Positions 43,822 to 52,973 of a stretch of DNA of 64,000 nucleotides are shown piece by piece. This stretch comes from Pseudomonas aylmerensis (lineage in GTDB: Bacteria > Pseudomonadota > Gammaproteobacteria > Pseudomonadales > Pseudomonadaceae), in contig NZ_MAUE01000002.1 in assembly GCF_001702265.1 (NCBI RefSeq), forward strand, positions 124,001 through 188,000, given 5' to 3'. The first letter of the stretch is position 1; each line of letters opens with the position of its first letter. The notes below the pieces were generated by a model. That model had not been told where the DNA came from. It was given only the letters and a program-made list of their open reading frames with translations, and did not search any database. The position numbers and the translations under genes are program-made.

Positions 43822-44388
43822 ATGCGCCAGAAACCCACCGTCCTCGCCCGCGAAATAGTCGCCAGTAGCCGTTTGTTCCGCGTGGAGGAAGTGCAATTGC
43901 GCTTTTCCAATGGCGTTGAACGGACCTACGAGCGCCTGGTAGGCCGCGGCGCCGGTTACGGCGCGGTGATGATCGTGGCGATGATCGACGACGAGCACGC
44001 GTTGCTGGTGGAAGAGTACTGCGGCGGCACGGACGAGTATGAATTGTCGTTGCCCAAGGGCTTGATCGAGCCCGGTGAGGATGTGCTGGCGGCGGCGGAC
44101 CGCGAGCTCAAGGAAGAAGCGGGCTACGGTGCACGTCAGCTGGAGCATCTGACCGAGCTGTCGCTGTCGCCTGGCTATATGAGCCAGAAGATCCAGGTGG
44201 TGCTGGCCACTGATCTCTACGAAGAACGCCTGGAGGGCGATGAGCCCGAACCAATGCGCGTGGACAGGGTCAACCTGCACGAGCTGTCGCAACTGGCGCA
44301 GAACGAGCAATTCAGCGAAGGCCGCGCCCTGGCCGCGCTGTATCTGGTACGAGATTTGTTGATTCAGCGTGGAGCGTTTATCGCATGA
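43822..44388 (+). CDS. nudE: ADP compounds hydrolase (Nudix)
   Basis: This 188-residue Nudix hydrolase of the NudE group cleaves ADP-ribose, Ap3A and NADH-type compounds. The Nudix box is complete: GLIEPGEDVLAAADRELKEEAG with G, E, REL, EE and G in place (about residues 81-102). AAGGAG precedes the ATG. Its stop overlaps the cysQ start by four bases. Confidence 0.9.
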   Translation: MRQKPTVLAREIVASSRLFRVEEVQLRFSNGVERTYERLVGRGAGYGAVMIVAMIDDEHALLVEEYCGGTDEYELSLPKGLIEPGEDVLAAADRELKEEAGYGARQLEHLTELSLSPGYMSQKIQVVLATDLYEERLEGDEPEPMRVDRVNLHELSQLAQNEQFSEGRALAALYLVRDLLIQRGAFIA

Positions 44389-45221
44389 GCGAACTGTTTT
44401 TAGGCCACCCGTTTATCGCCCCAGTGATTGAGCTGGCTCGCCAGGCGGGTGAAGTGATCCTGCCGTATTGGCGCGCGGATGTGGCGGTGACGTCCAAGGC
44501 CGATGATTCGCCGGTGACGGCGGCAGACCTGGCCGCCCATCACCTGATCCTCGCCGGCCTCACGGCCTTGGACCCGAGCATTCCGGTGCTGTCCGAAGAG
44601 GACGCCGATATTGACCAGAGCGTGCGCGCTGGTTGGCAGCGCTGGTGGCTGGTGGATCCGTTGGATGGCACCAAGGAGTTTATCGCCGGCAGCGAGGAAT
44701 TTACCGTCAACGTGGCGTTGATCGAACAGGGCCGCGTGGTGTTTGGCGTAGTGTCCATGCCTACCAGTGGCCGTTGCTACTTTGGTGGCGCGGGCCTCGG
44801 TGCGTGGCGCTCGGATGTCAACGAAGCCCCCAAGCAGATCCAAGTGCGCGAGTCGCCGGCCGTGGGCGAGTCCTTCACCGTCGTGGCCAGCCGTCGGCAT
44901 ACCAGCCCCGAGCAGGAGCGTTTGCTGGACGGCTTGAGCGAAGGCTTGGGCGCCTTGAAGCTGGCCAATATCGGCAGCTCATTGAAGTTCTGCCTGTTGG
45001 CCGAGGGCAGCGCCGATTGCTATCCGCGCCTGGCGCCAACGTCGCAGTGGGATACCGCGGCCGCCCAGGGCGTGCTCGAAGGGGCGGGCGGCGAGGTACT
45101 GGAGTTGAGCGGCGAGCCGTTCAGCTACCCGGCGCGGGCCTCATTGTTGAACCCATTCTTCCTGGCATTGCCAGCCAAGGCCGCCTGGCGGGACCGACTG
45201 CTCACCCTGGCGCGTTCCTGA
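44385..45221 (+). CDS. cysQ: 3'(2'),5'-bisphosphate nucleotidase
   Basis: This 278-residue Mg-dependent, lithium-sensitive-type phosphatase removes PAP made during sulfate assimilation. The metal motif is VDPLDGTKEFIAGSEEFTVNVALI (about 90-113), with SEEDAD upstream and QWDTAAAQGVLEGAGG (about 217-232) at the C-terminal metal site. It is co-translated with nudE. Confidence 0.92.
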   Translation: MSELFLGHPFIAPVIELARQAGEVILPYWRADVAVTSKADDSPVTAADLAAHHLILAGLTALDPSIPVLSEEDADIDQSVRAGWQRWWLVDPLDGTKEFIAGSEEFTVNVALIEQGRVVFGVVSMPTSGRCYFGGAGLGAWRSDVNEAPKQIQVRESPAVGESFTVVASRRHTSPEQERLLDGLSEGLGALKLANIGSSLKFCLLAEGSADCYPRLAPTSQWDTAAAQGVLEGAGGEVLELSGEPFSYPARASLLNPFFLALPAKAAWRDRLLTLARS

Positions 45222-45239
45222 GTCGGTCGGGGATTCAAT

Positions 45240-45257
45240 GTGGGAGCTGGCTCCCAC
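45240..45257. repeat. Collapsed REP pair (ends fused)
   Basis: GTGGGAGCTGGCTCCCAC: left and right REP tips meet with no loop between them, as if the core of a REPIN had been deleted. Confidence 0.7.
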
Positions 45258-45279
45258 ATTCGAACGGCGCCACCTTGGA

Positions 45280-45700
45280 GGCGCTGGCGGTGGATCAGCC
45301 AGCTTAGCCGGTTCTGATCCACCGCCTTCGCGGGCAAGCCCGCTCCCACATTTTTGATCGGTGTGAAGCTTCGCGTTTGGCCGCGCGGTTGGAATTGCCG
45401 GGGTGCACCGCAAGAGCGGACGACGCATCCCCCAATGTGGGAGCGGGCTTGCCCGCGAAAGCGGTATGCCAGTCACCGAAAATGTTGGCTGATCCACCGC
45501 CTTCGCGGGCAAGCCCGCTCCCACATTTTTGATCGGTGTGAAGCTTCGCGTTTGGCTGTGCGGTTGGAATTGCCGCGTTGCACCGCAAGAGCGGACGACG
45601 TATCCCCCAATGTGGGAGCGGGCTTGCCCGCGAAGGCGGTATGCCAGTCACCGAACATGTTGGCTGATCCACCGCTTTCGCGAGCATGCCCGCTCCCACA
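45280..45700. repeat. REPIN tandem array with 175-bp period
   Basis: The block starting GATCGGTGTGAAGCTTCGCG occurs at 45356 and 45531, 175 bases apart. Each copy runs through a spacer (CACCGCAAGAGCGGACGACG) into a REPIN (45437-45524 and 45612-45699). The tail of a third REPIN precedes the first copy (ending about 45349). The two copies differ at only a handful of positions. Confidence 0.88.
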
Positions 45701-45753
45701 TGGGAACTGTGTCGGGCGCGGGATGCAGGCTAGCCGCTTCCACGCTGATGCTT

Positions 45754-46209
45754 TTAGCGGTGCAGGACGTACTGGCCAGTAAACGCCACCGCGCGCGCCT
45801 CGCTGCCCTCATTCACAATCCATGTCTCCAGGGTCAAACGCGCTCGGCCATAACGCTTATAGGTGGCGACAAAGCGCTTCCACACCTTCTCTTCCGGCGC
45901 TGCGCACATCACCGTCGCATCCTGCGTCACCGGCATCGGATAGCTGATCTGCCCTTCCTGGATCACGATATGCCCGTCTTCAATGCCTTCCTCGCGCAGC
46001 TGCAGGTGCAGCCAACCCCAACCCGCCAACACCGCGCCGCAATACAGGCTGCCGCCGAACATGGTGCTCTTGTGGTTGATATTGGCCTGCAAGGGCAGGT
46101 GCAGCTGCAATTGGCCGTGTTGCCAGTCGAGCACCTTGAGGCCCATTTCCCGGGTGAGGGGAATGTCGTGGTGAAGGATGGATTCCAGGTAACGGCTGTC
46201 GCGGCTCAT
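45754..46209 (-). CDS. YiiD C-terminal-domain-like putative thioesterase
   Basis: This protein (151 residues from the ATG at 46209) has a hotdog-like thioesterase domain of the YiiD-C type (NHKSTMFGGSLYCGAVLAGWGWLHLQL, and the YPMPVTQDATVMCAAP strand). AGAGG lies about six bases before this ATG. An ATG at 46239 would overlap the stop of the response-regulator gene by four bases and add ten residues, also possible. It is probably the last gene of the dctB-dctD transcript. Substrate unknown. Confidence 0.72.
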   Translation of the reverse strand: MSRDSRYLESILHHDIPLTREMGLKVLDWQHGQLQLHLPLQANINHKSTMFGGSLYCGAVLAGWGWLHLQLREEGIEDGHIVIQEGQISYPMPVTQDATVMCAAPEEKVWKRFVATYKRYGRARLTLETWIVNEGSEARAVAFTGQYVLHR

Positions 46210-46235
46210 GGGTGCCTCTTGATGGGTGGGCGGGG

Positions 46236-47621
46236 TCATTCGTCGTCGGTACTGTGGTTGCCGCTGTCGGCGAAGTTCAGGCCGTGTTTACGCAGCTTGT
46301 CGTGCAGGGTCTTGCGCGGCACACCCAGGGCTTCGGCGAGGCTGCGCAGGGAGCTATGGGGGCGTGTGAGTTCGGCTGCGATCAGGCTCTTCTCGAACTG
46401 TTCGACTTGCTCGCTCAAGCCTCCAGGAGTGGAGGTCAGTACACCGGCCGCCGGATTGTCCGGCGTGTTGTCCAGCGCCAGCTCCAGGCCCAGGGCAAAG
46501 CGCTCGGCAGCGTTCTGCAGTTCGCGGACATTGCCCGGCCAGCTGTGGCGCAGCAGCAGCGCGCGTTGGCCCGGTTGCAGCTCGTGCAGCGGCAGGCCGT
46601 GGCGGCTGCTGGCTTCGTCGGCAAAGTGCTGGAACAGCATCAGCGCATCTTCGCCGCGCTCACGCAGCGGCGGGATGCGCAACGGCGCGACGTTGAGGCG
46701 GTAGTACAAGTCGGCCCGGAAGCGGCCCTGGTCGGCGGACTGGCGCAGGTCTTCCTTGGTGGCGGCGATGATGCGGATATCCAGTGGAATCAGCTGATTG
46801 CCGCCCAGGCGCTCGACCACACGCTCCTGCAACAGGCGCAGCAGCTTGACCTGTACATCCAGGCTCATGCTTTCGATTTCGTCGAGGAACAGCGTGCCGC
46901 CGTTGGCGAATTCGAACTTGCCGATACGCCGCTTCTGCGCGCCGGTAAAGGCGCCCGGTTCATGGCCGAACAGCTCGCTTTCGACCACCGACTCAGCCAG
47001 GGCGCCGGCGTTGATCGCCACAAACGGCCCGCTGCGACGGCTCGACAAGTCATGCAAGGCGCGCGCGACCACTTCCTTGCCGGCGCCGGTTTCACCGAGG
47101 ATCAGCACATCGGCCTTGGTCGCCGCCAATGCACCGATCTGCTCGCGCAGGCGCAGCATTTGCGGGGAGTGGCCGACCAGCCGCGTGCTCAATTGCTGGC
47201 GATCACTCAGGGCCAGGCGCAGGCTGCGGTTGTCCAGCACCAGGCGGCGCAGGGCCAGGGCGCGGCGCACGCTGTCGAGCAGGGCGTCGCTGGCGAAGGG
47301 TTTTTCCAGGAAGTCATAGGCGCCGGCGCGCATGGCCTGCACTGCCAGCGGCACGTCGCCGTGGCCGGTGATCAGCAATACCGGCAGCTCCGCGTCCTGG
47401 CCGTGCAGTTCGGCCAGCAGCTCCAGGCCATCCATGCCGGGCATGCGGATGTCGCTGACCACCACGCCTGGCCAATCGCGGGACAGGCGTGCGGTAAGGC
47501 CGGTGGCTTCGCCGAGCGTCAGGACTTTCAGCCCGGCCAGGTCCAGGGTCTGGCACAGGGCCTGACGCAAGTGTGGATCGTCGTCGATCAACACCACCTG
47601 AATCTGGTTATCGATACTCAT
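46236..47621 (-). CDS. dctD: Sigma-54-dependent response regulator, DctD type
   Basis: This 461-residue NtrC-family activator has a receiver domain with phospho-acceptor D57 (VVSDIRMPGMDG) and an AAA+ domain with Walker A GETGAGKE (about 171-178). GAFTGA (the sigma-54 contact loop) follows. The C-terminal Fis-type helix-turn-helix is SLRSLAEALGVPRKTLHDKLRKHGL. It is coupled to its kinase (4-base overlap). The dctB-dctD-rml order resembles PA5161-5166 from memory, hence the name; the dicarboxylate importer genes are not next door, so the target may differ. Confidence 0.85.
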   Translation of the reverse strand: MSIDNQIQVVLIDDDPHLRQALCQTLDLAGLKVLTLGEATGLTARLSRDWPGVVVSDIRMPGMDGLELLAELHGQDAELPVLLITGHGDVPLAVQAMRAGAYDFLEKPFASDALLDSVRRALALRRLVLDNRSLRLALSDRQQLSTRLVGHSPQMLRLREQIGALAATKADVLILGETGAGKEVVARALHDLSSRRSGPFVAINAGALAESVVESELFGHEPGAFTGAQKRRIGKFEFANGGTLFLDEIESMSLDVQVKLLRLLQERVVERLGGNQLIPLDIRIIAATKEDLRQSADQGRFRADLYYRLNVAPLRIPPLRERGEDALMLFQHFADEASSRHGLPLHELQPGQRALLLRHSWPGNVRELQNAAERFALGLELALDNTPDNPAAGVLTSTPGGLSEQVEQFEKSLIAAELTRPHSSLRSLAEALGVPRKTLHDKLRKHGLNFADSGNHSTDDE

Positions 47622-49426
47622 ACACTGCGGTCCTCGGACGGTTGCAGACTGACGCCCGGCGAGCCGGCACGCAATTTCAAGGTTAACAGCGCGCCGCCTT
47701 CCTTGTGGTTGGCGAACAGCAGCTCGCCGCCAAAGGCACGCATCAGGGTGTCACAGATTGCCAGCCCCAGCCCCAGGCCTTGAGTGCGCGTCTTGGTGGT
47801 GTAGAACGGCTCGCTGGCGCGGCCCAGGGCTTCCATGCAAAAGCCCGGGCCGTTGTCGCGAATGTACAGGTTGACGCCCTGTTCGGTGGTTTGGGCACTC
47901 AGCCAGAGCTTGCGCGGCGGGCCTTTTTCGGTGAGGGCGTCGAGGGCATTGGCCAGCAGGTTGCCCAGTACCTGGCGCAAGCGGGTTTCGCCGGCCTGCA
48001 CCCACAGGGTCGCTTCCGGCAAATCGCGGATCAACTCGACTTCCATCGACCGCCGCCGCTTGGCCAGCAAGGCCAGCGCGTCGTCCAGCGCCGGCTGCAG
48101 CGCCACGCTTTCCGGCGCATGGCGGTCGCGGCGGGCAAAGGCGCGCAGGTGCGCGATGATCGAGGCCATGCGCCCGGTCAGTTCGCTGATCAGCTTGAGG
48201 TTGCCCCGCGCATCACTGGTGCGCTCGTGGTCGAGCAGGATCTCGGCGTTTTCCGCGTAGCTGCGGATCGCCGCCAGGGGCTGATTGAGTTCGTGGCTGA
48301 TGCTCGCCGACATGGTGCCCAAAGCCGACAGTTTGCCGGCCTGCACCAGGTCATCCTGGGCGCGCACCAGTTCCTGCTGGGCGTGTTCGCGTTCGAGCAC
48401 TTCCTGCTTCAAGCGGCGGTTGAGGCCTTCGAGGTCGCTGGTCCGCTCGACCACGCGCATTTCCAGCTCACGACGGGCCTTGGCTTCGAAGGCAATGCGG
48501 TCCAGATAGTGGCGGCGGCGCTGCATCATCAGGCCGAGCAGCAGCATCAACACCAGCAGCGTGGCGCCCCCCACCGCAACCACTGTGCGCACCGGGCGGT
48601 TGATCAGCGAGCGCGGCGCCAGGATCTCCACGTTCCAGCCGGTCTCGGCGATGGCTGTGGATTGGCGCAGCCACGCCGTGGAGCTCAGTGCCAATGGCTG
48701 CGGGTCGCGAGTCGGGTAGGGCTGGATGGCGATGATGGCCTGGCGTTCTTCGGCGGTCAGTGGCCGAGTGGCACGGAAGCGCCATTGCGGGCGCGAGGTC
48801 AGGATCACCACGCCATTGTGGTCGGTGACCAGCAGTTGTTCCGGGGTATTGCCCCACAGGCTCTCGGTGTGGTCCAGGTCGACCTTGACCACCAGCACGC
48901 CGATGATGGTGGTGCCATCGCGTACGGCGGCGGCGAAAAAGTAACCGCGTTTGGCCGAGGTGGTGCCCAGGCCGAAGAAGCGGCCCAGGCGCCCGGCCAT
49001 GGCTTCGCTGAAGTAGGGGCGGAAAGAGAAATTGCGGCCGACGAAACTGTCTTGTTTGTCCCAGTTGGACGCGGCGAGGGTCTTGCCGGTGGTGTCCATC
49101 AGGTACATCACTTCCACCCCGGCCTGGGCCGCGACGTCCTTGAGCAACAGGTTGGCGTTGACCAGGTTGGTGCTCACCTGCGGCGCATCCAGGGCCGTGC
49201 GCAGGGCCGGCAAGTCACCGAGAATCTGCGGCAGCACTTCATAGCGATGCAGCGTGCCCAGCAGGTTGGCCACGTACAGGTCGAGGGTCTGGCGGTTCTG
49301 CCCGGCCAGTTCACTGCGGTAATAGCGCTCGGCCAAGTGCTCCAGCGGCCACAGCAGCGGCGCCAGGCACAACGCCAACAGGGCGAGGCTGCGCCAGCGG
49401 GGTCTTCGCGGAAGGGGTGGGTTCAT
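47618..49426 (-). CDS. dctB: DctB-type sensor histidine kinase
   Basis: This 602-residue inner-membrane kinase has a first membrane helix at about 10-30, a large periplasmic PDC-type (double PAS) sensor domain (about 35-285), a second helix (about 288-308), a coiled coil (about 315-365) and the H-box ISHELNQPLAAIRSYAENAEIL. An ATPase domain (NLLANALDAL, DNGPGFC, GLGLGLAICDTL) ends it. It likely senses a C4-dicarboxylate or similar acid and phosphorylates DctD. Confidence 0.86.
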   Translation of the reverse strand: MNPPLPRRPRWRSLALLALCLAPLLWPLEHLAERYYRSELAGQNRQTLDLYVANLLGTLHRYEVLPQILGDLPALRTALDAPQVSTNLVNANLLLKDVAAQAGVEVMYLMDTTGKTLAASNWDKQDSFVGRNFSFRPYFSEAMAGRLGRFFGLGTTSAKRGYFFAAAVRDGTTIIGVLVVKVDLDHTESLWGNTPEQLLVTDHNGVVILTSRPQWRFRATRPLTAEERQAIIAIQPYPTRDPQPLALSSTAWLRQSTAIAETGWNVEILAPRSLINRPVRTVVAVGGATLLVLMLLLGLMMQRRRHYLDRIAFEAKARRELEMRVVERTSDLEGLNRRLKQEVLEREHAQQELVRAQDDLVQAGKLSALGTMSASISHELNQPLAAIRSYAENAEILLDHERTSDARGNLKLISELTGRMASIIAHLRAFARRDRHAPESVALQPALDDALALLAKRRRSMEVELIRDLPEATLWVQAGETRLRQVLGNLLANALDALTEKGPPRKLWLSAQTTEQGVNLYIRDNGPGFCMEALGRASEPFYTTKTRTQGLGLGLAICDTLMRAFGGELLFANHKEGGALLTLKLRAGSPGVSLQPSEDRSV

Positions 49427-49462
49427 GGGAGTCGTGCGCCTGTGGGTACAGGCGCATTATGC

Positions 49463-50332
49463 CTAGTGCTGCCTTGCAAGACACTCGCGCAATGCGTCTT
49501 GCCACTGTGGCTGGCTGACCTGCCATTGTTGCTGCAGGCGACTGCAATCCAGGCGTGAGTTCAGCGGGCGCTTGGCGGGCGTCGGGTAGGCGCTGGAGGG
49601 AATCGCCTCCAGCTCGGCACAGGCTGTGCCGCCGGCGCGCAGCTGCTCGGCGATCGCCGCGGCGAAGCCGAACCAAGAGGTCTCGCCCTGGGCGGTCAGG
49701 TGGTAGACACCCCACTCACCGGCCTTGCCGGCCTGCCAGCGATCGATCAAGGCACGGGTGCTGTTGGCGATCGTGCCGGCCCAGGTCGGCGCACCGATCT
49801 GGTCGGCGACGATACGCAGGTGCGGTTTTTCCTGCAGCAGGCGTTGCATGGTCAGCAGGAAATTCTTGCCGTGGTTGGAGTAGACCCAACTGGTGCGCAG
49901 GATCAGGTACTCACCCCCCACGGCGGCAATCGCCTGCTCACCCGCCAGCTTGCTCTGGCCGTAGACGCCCAGGGGGTTCGGTGTGTCGGCTTCGGTGTAG
50001 GGCGCGGGTTTGTTGCCGTCAAACACGTAGTCGGTGGAGTAGTGGATCAACGGGATGCCCAAGGCCTCGGCTTCCTCGGCGAGGACGCCGGGGGCAATCG
50101 CGTTGATGGCGAAGGCGACGTCTGCTTCGCTTTCGGCTTGATCGACCGCAGTGTGGGCCGCGGCATTGATGATCAGGTCGGGGCGCTGGGCACGGACCTG
50201 CTGGCGGATCTGGTCGACGTCAGCCAGGTCGAGCTGATCGCGGCCCAGCACGATGAGTTCGCCGAGATCCTGCAGCCGCTGTTGCAGCGCCAGGGAGACT
50301 TGGCCGTGTTGGCCGGTGATGAGGATTTTCAT
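49463..50332 (-). CDS. rmlD: dTDP-4-dehydrorhamnose reductase
   Basis: This 289-residue short-chain reductase makes dTDP-L-rhamnose in the last step. NAD(P) motif GQHGQVSLALQQRL near the N-terminus (ITGQHGQ, 5-11), NAAAHTAVDQAE, and the catalytic YGQSKLAGE (YxxxK, about 128-136). It overlaps rmlC by four bases. Last gene of rmlBACD. Confidence 0.93.
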   Translation of the reverse strand: MKILITGQHGQVSLALQQRLQDLGELIVLGRDQLDLADVDQIRQQVRAQRPDLIINAAAHTAVDQAESEADVAFAINAIAPGVLAEEAEALGIPLIHYSTDYVFDGNKPAPYTEADTPNPLGVYGQSKLAGEQAIAAVGGEYLILRTSWVYSNHGKNFLLTMQRLLQEKPHLRIVADQIGAPTWAGTIANSTRALIDRWQAGKAGEWGVYHLTAQGETSWFGFAAAIAEQLRAGGTACAELEAIPSSAYPTPAKRPLNSRLDCSRLQQQWQVSQPQWQDALRECLARQH

Positions 50333-50874
50333 GGGAACAGGTCGGCTTCCATCAGTCGTTTGCCTGCCTGGTCCTTGGCAGACAGTTGCGGCGGTGCAGT
50401 GAGTTCCCAGTCGATGGCCAGCGCCGGGTCATTCCACAGGATGCTGCGCTCGGCGCTCGGCTGGTAATAGTCGGTGGTCTTGTACAGAAATTCGGCGTAA
50501 TCGCTGAGTACCACAAACCCATGGGCGAAGCCTTCCGGTATCCACAGCTGGCGATTGTTCTGCGCCGACAACCGAACCCCCACCCACTGGCCGAAGTTCG
50601 GCGAGCTGCGGCGAATGTCGACGGCCACGTCCAATACTTCACCGGCGGTCACGCGCACCAGCTTGCCCTGGGTGTGTTCGAGTTGATAGTGCAGGCCGCG
50701 CAGCACGCCTTTTTGTGAGCGTGAATGGTTGTCCTGGACAAAGTTGCGCTGCAGCCCGGTGGCGTGTTCGAAAGCCCGGGCGTTGAAGCTTTCGTAGAAA
50801 AAACCGCGCTCATCACCGAACACTTTGGGTTCGATGATCAGCACGCCTGGCAATGAGGTTTCAATGACGTTCAC
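50329..50874 (-). CDS. rmlC: dTDP-4-dehydrorhamnose 3,5-epimerase
   Basis: This 181-residue cupin epimerase has [36 protein letters not shown] (about 30-65), including the catalytic His of RGLHYQ, and [23 protein letters not shown]. It overlaps rmlD and rmlA by four bases each. Confidence 0.94.
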   Translation of the reverse strand: MNVIETSLPGVLIIEPKVFGDERGFFYESFNARAFEHATGLQRNFVQDNHSRSQKGVLRGLHYQLEHTQGKLVRVTAGEVLDVAVDIRRSSPNFGQWVGVRLSAQNNRQLWIPEGFAHGFVVLSDYAEFLYKTTDYYQPSAERSILWNDPALAIDWELTAPPQLSAKDQAGKRLMEADLFP

Positions 50875-51746
50875 TGGTTGTCTCCGGCCAGTGAGTAAAG
50901 GTATTGGCCGTAGCCGGTCTTGCCAAAGTATTTGGCGCGTTCGAGCAGGTGGTCGCGATCGATCCAGCCGTTGCCGTAGGCAATCTCTTCGAGGCAGGCG
51001 ACTTTCAGGCCCTGGCGGCGCTCGATGGTCTGCACGTACTGCGAGGCGTCGAGCAGGCTGTCGTGGGTGCCCGTGTCGAGCCAGGCGAAGCCTCGGCCGA
51101 AACGTTCCACTTGCAAGTCACCCCGGTGCAGGTAGGCGTTGTTGACGTCGGTGATCTCCAATTCGCCGCGAGCCGAGGGCTTCACCGCCTTGGCGATATT
51201 GACCACATCGTTATCGTAGAAATACAGGCCGGTCACCGCGTAACTGGATTTCGGTACCGCCGGCTTTTCTTCGATGGACAGGGCACGGCCTTCGCTGTCG
51301 AAGTCGATCACGCCAAAGCGCTCCGGGTCTTTGACCCAATAGCCGAACACCGTGGCGCCCTTGCCGCGTTTGACGGCCGCGTGCAGCTGCTCGCTGAAGC
51401 GCTGACCATGGAAAATGTTGTCACCCAGGATCAAGCACACCGGGTCGCTGCCTATGAACTGCTCGCCAATCAGGAAGGCTTGCGCCAGGCCATCCGGGGT
51501 CGGCTGTTCGGCGTAGCTGAATGTCACGCCGAACTGGCTGCCGTCACCCAGCAGATTGCGGTACTGCGGCAGGTCCGCCGGGGTGGAAATCACCAGGATT
51601 TCCTTGATCCCTGCAAGCATCAGCACCGAGATCGGGTAATAGATCATCGGCTTGTCATACACCGGTAGCAATTGCTTGGACACACCCAGGGTGATGGGGT
51701 GCAGGCGCGTGCCGGAGCCGCCGGCCAATACGATTCCTTTCATCAT
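50871..51746 (-). CDS. rmlA: Glucose-1-phosphate thymidylyltransferase
   Basis: This 291-residue enzyme (ATG at 51746; a second ATG follows directly at 51743) makes dTDP-glucose from dTTP and glucose 1-phosphate and is feedback-inhibited by dTDP-rhamnose. [17 protein letters not shown] (3-19) is the nucleotide-binding signature; ILGDNIFHG and EEKPAVPKS follow. The start overlaps the rmlB stop, so the operon is tightly coupled. Confidence 0.94.
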   Translation of the reverse strand: MMKGIVLAGGSGTRLHPITLGVSKQLLPVYDKPMIYYPISVLMLAGIKEILVISTPADLPQYRNLLGDGSQFGVTFSYAEQPTPDGLAQAFLIGEQFIGSDPVCLILGDNIFHGQRFSEQLHAAVKRGKGATVFGYWVKDPERFGVIDFDSEGRALSIEEKPAVPKSSYAVTGLYFYDNDVVNIAKAVKPSARGELEITDVNNAYLHRGDLQVERFGRGFAWLDTGTHDSLLDASQYVQTIERRQGLKVACLEEIAYGNGWIDRDHLLERAKYFGKTGYGQYLYSLAGDNQ

Positions 51747-52825
51747 GCGATCAGATCCCTCATGTCGGTGTTGCCCAATCGTTGACCCTGATAACTGCCG
51801 TCCTGGACCCTGCGGCACCATTCCAGATTATCCAGGTACCACTGCACGGTTTTGCGTAGACCGGTTTCAAAGGTTTCCAAAGGCACCCAGCCCAATTCGC
51901 GTTCGATCTTGCTGGCATCAATGGCGTAGCGTTGATCGTGCCCTGGGCGGTCCTTTACGAATGTGATCAGGTCGGCGTAGTGCTCGACGCCGTCCGGGTG
52001 CTGCGGCGCCAGCTCTTCCAACAGGGCGCAGATGCTGCGAACCACGCTGATGTTCTGCTGCTCGTTGTGCCCGCCGATGTTGTAGGTCTCGCCGACGGCG
52101 CCTTCGGTGACCACCTTGAGCAGCGCCCGCGCGTGGTCTTCGACGAACAGCCAGTCGCGCACCTGCAAACCATCACCATAGACCGGCAATGGCTTGCCCG
52201 CGAGCGCGTTGAGGATCACCAGCGGGATCAATTTCTCGGGAAAATGGAACGGGCCGTAATTGTTCGAGCAGTTGGTCAGCAGTACCGGCAGGCCGTAGGT
52301 GCGCTGCCAGGCTCGCACCAGGTGGTCGGAGGCCGCTTTACTGGCGGAGTAAGGCGAACTCGGCGCATAGGGGGTGGTTTCGGTGAACAGGTCGTCCACG
52401 CCATGCAGGTCGCCGTACACTTCGTCAGTGGAAATGTGGTGGAAGCGAAACGCGCTTTTGTCTGCGGCCTCGAGTGTTTGCCAGTAGCCCCGGGCGGCCT
52501 CCAGCAGGCTGTAGGTGCCGACGATGTTGGTCTGGATAAAGTCCGATGGACCGTCAATCGAACGGTCGACATGCGACTCGGCGGCCAAGTGCATGATTGC
52601 CTGGGGCTCAAAGCGCGCCAATACGGCGCTGACGGTGGCCTGGTCGATGATGTCGGCCTGGACGAACTCATAGCGGCTGTTGGCGGCGATACTGGTCAGC
52701 GACTCCAGGTTGCCGGCGTAGGTGAGTTTGTCCAGGTTGAGCACTTCGTGCTCGGTGTGCTGAATCAGGTGACGTACCAAAGCAGAACCGATAAAACCGG
52801 CGCCACCGGTAATGAGAATGCGCAT
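51743..52825 (-). CDS. rmlB: dTDP-glucose 4,6-dehydratase
   Basis: This 360-residue short-chain dehydratase makes dTDP-4-keto-6-deoxyglucose. [16 protein letters not shown] (4-19) binds [16 protein letters not shown] (about 82-94), and the catalytic [12 protein letters not shown] (YxxxK). The ATG at 52825 is the family start; the frame extends to 52987 but without likeness. It is the first gene of rmlBACD, which supplies L-rhamnose for LPS, exopolysaccharide or rhamnolipids. Confidence 0.94.
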   Translation of the reverse strand: MRILITGGAGFIGSALVRHLIQHTEHEVLNLDKLTYAGNLESLTSIAANSRYEFVQADIIDQATVSAVLARFEPQAIMHLAAESHVDRSIDGPSDFIQTNIVGTYSLLEAARGYWQTLEAADKSAFRFHHISTDEVYGDLHGVDDLFTETTPYAPSSPYSASKAASDHLVRAWQRTYGLPVLLTNCSNNYGPFHFPEKLIPLVILNALAGKPLPVYGDGLQVRDWLFVEDHARALLKVVTEGAVGETYNIGGHNEQQNISVVRSICALLEELAPQHPDGVEHYADLITFVKDRPGHDQRYAIDASKIERELGWVPLETFETGLRKTVQWYLDNLEWCRRVQDGSYQGQRLGNTDMRDLIA

Positions 52826-52973
52826 GTCGGGGGCCCTTTTCCTTAGACGAACGATTAGCGAATGGAGCATAGCCTGTGTTGTGGCGCTGGACAGGGCGGT
52901 ATGTGTCCGGGGGTTGCGTAAGCCCCCTGAACAATGGCGATATACACCCCTGAAAAAAAACCGAGGCCACCCC

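Larger units (their letters stand above)
45222..45753. other. Gene-free REP cluster between cysQ and the YiiD-like gene
   Basis: The 532 bases consist of a collapsed REP palindrome, two and a half copies of a 175-base repeat, and REPIN units. No coding frame here is credible. Confidence 0.8.
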
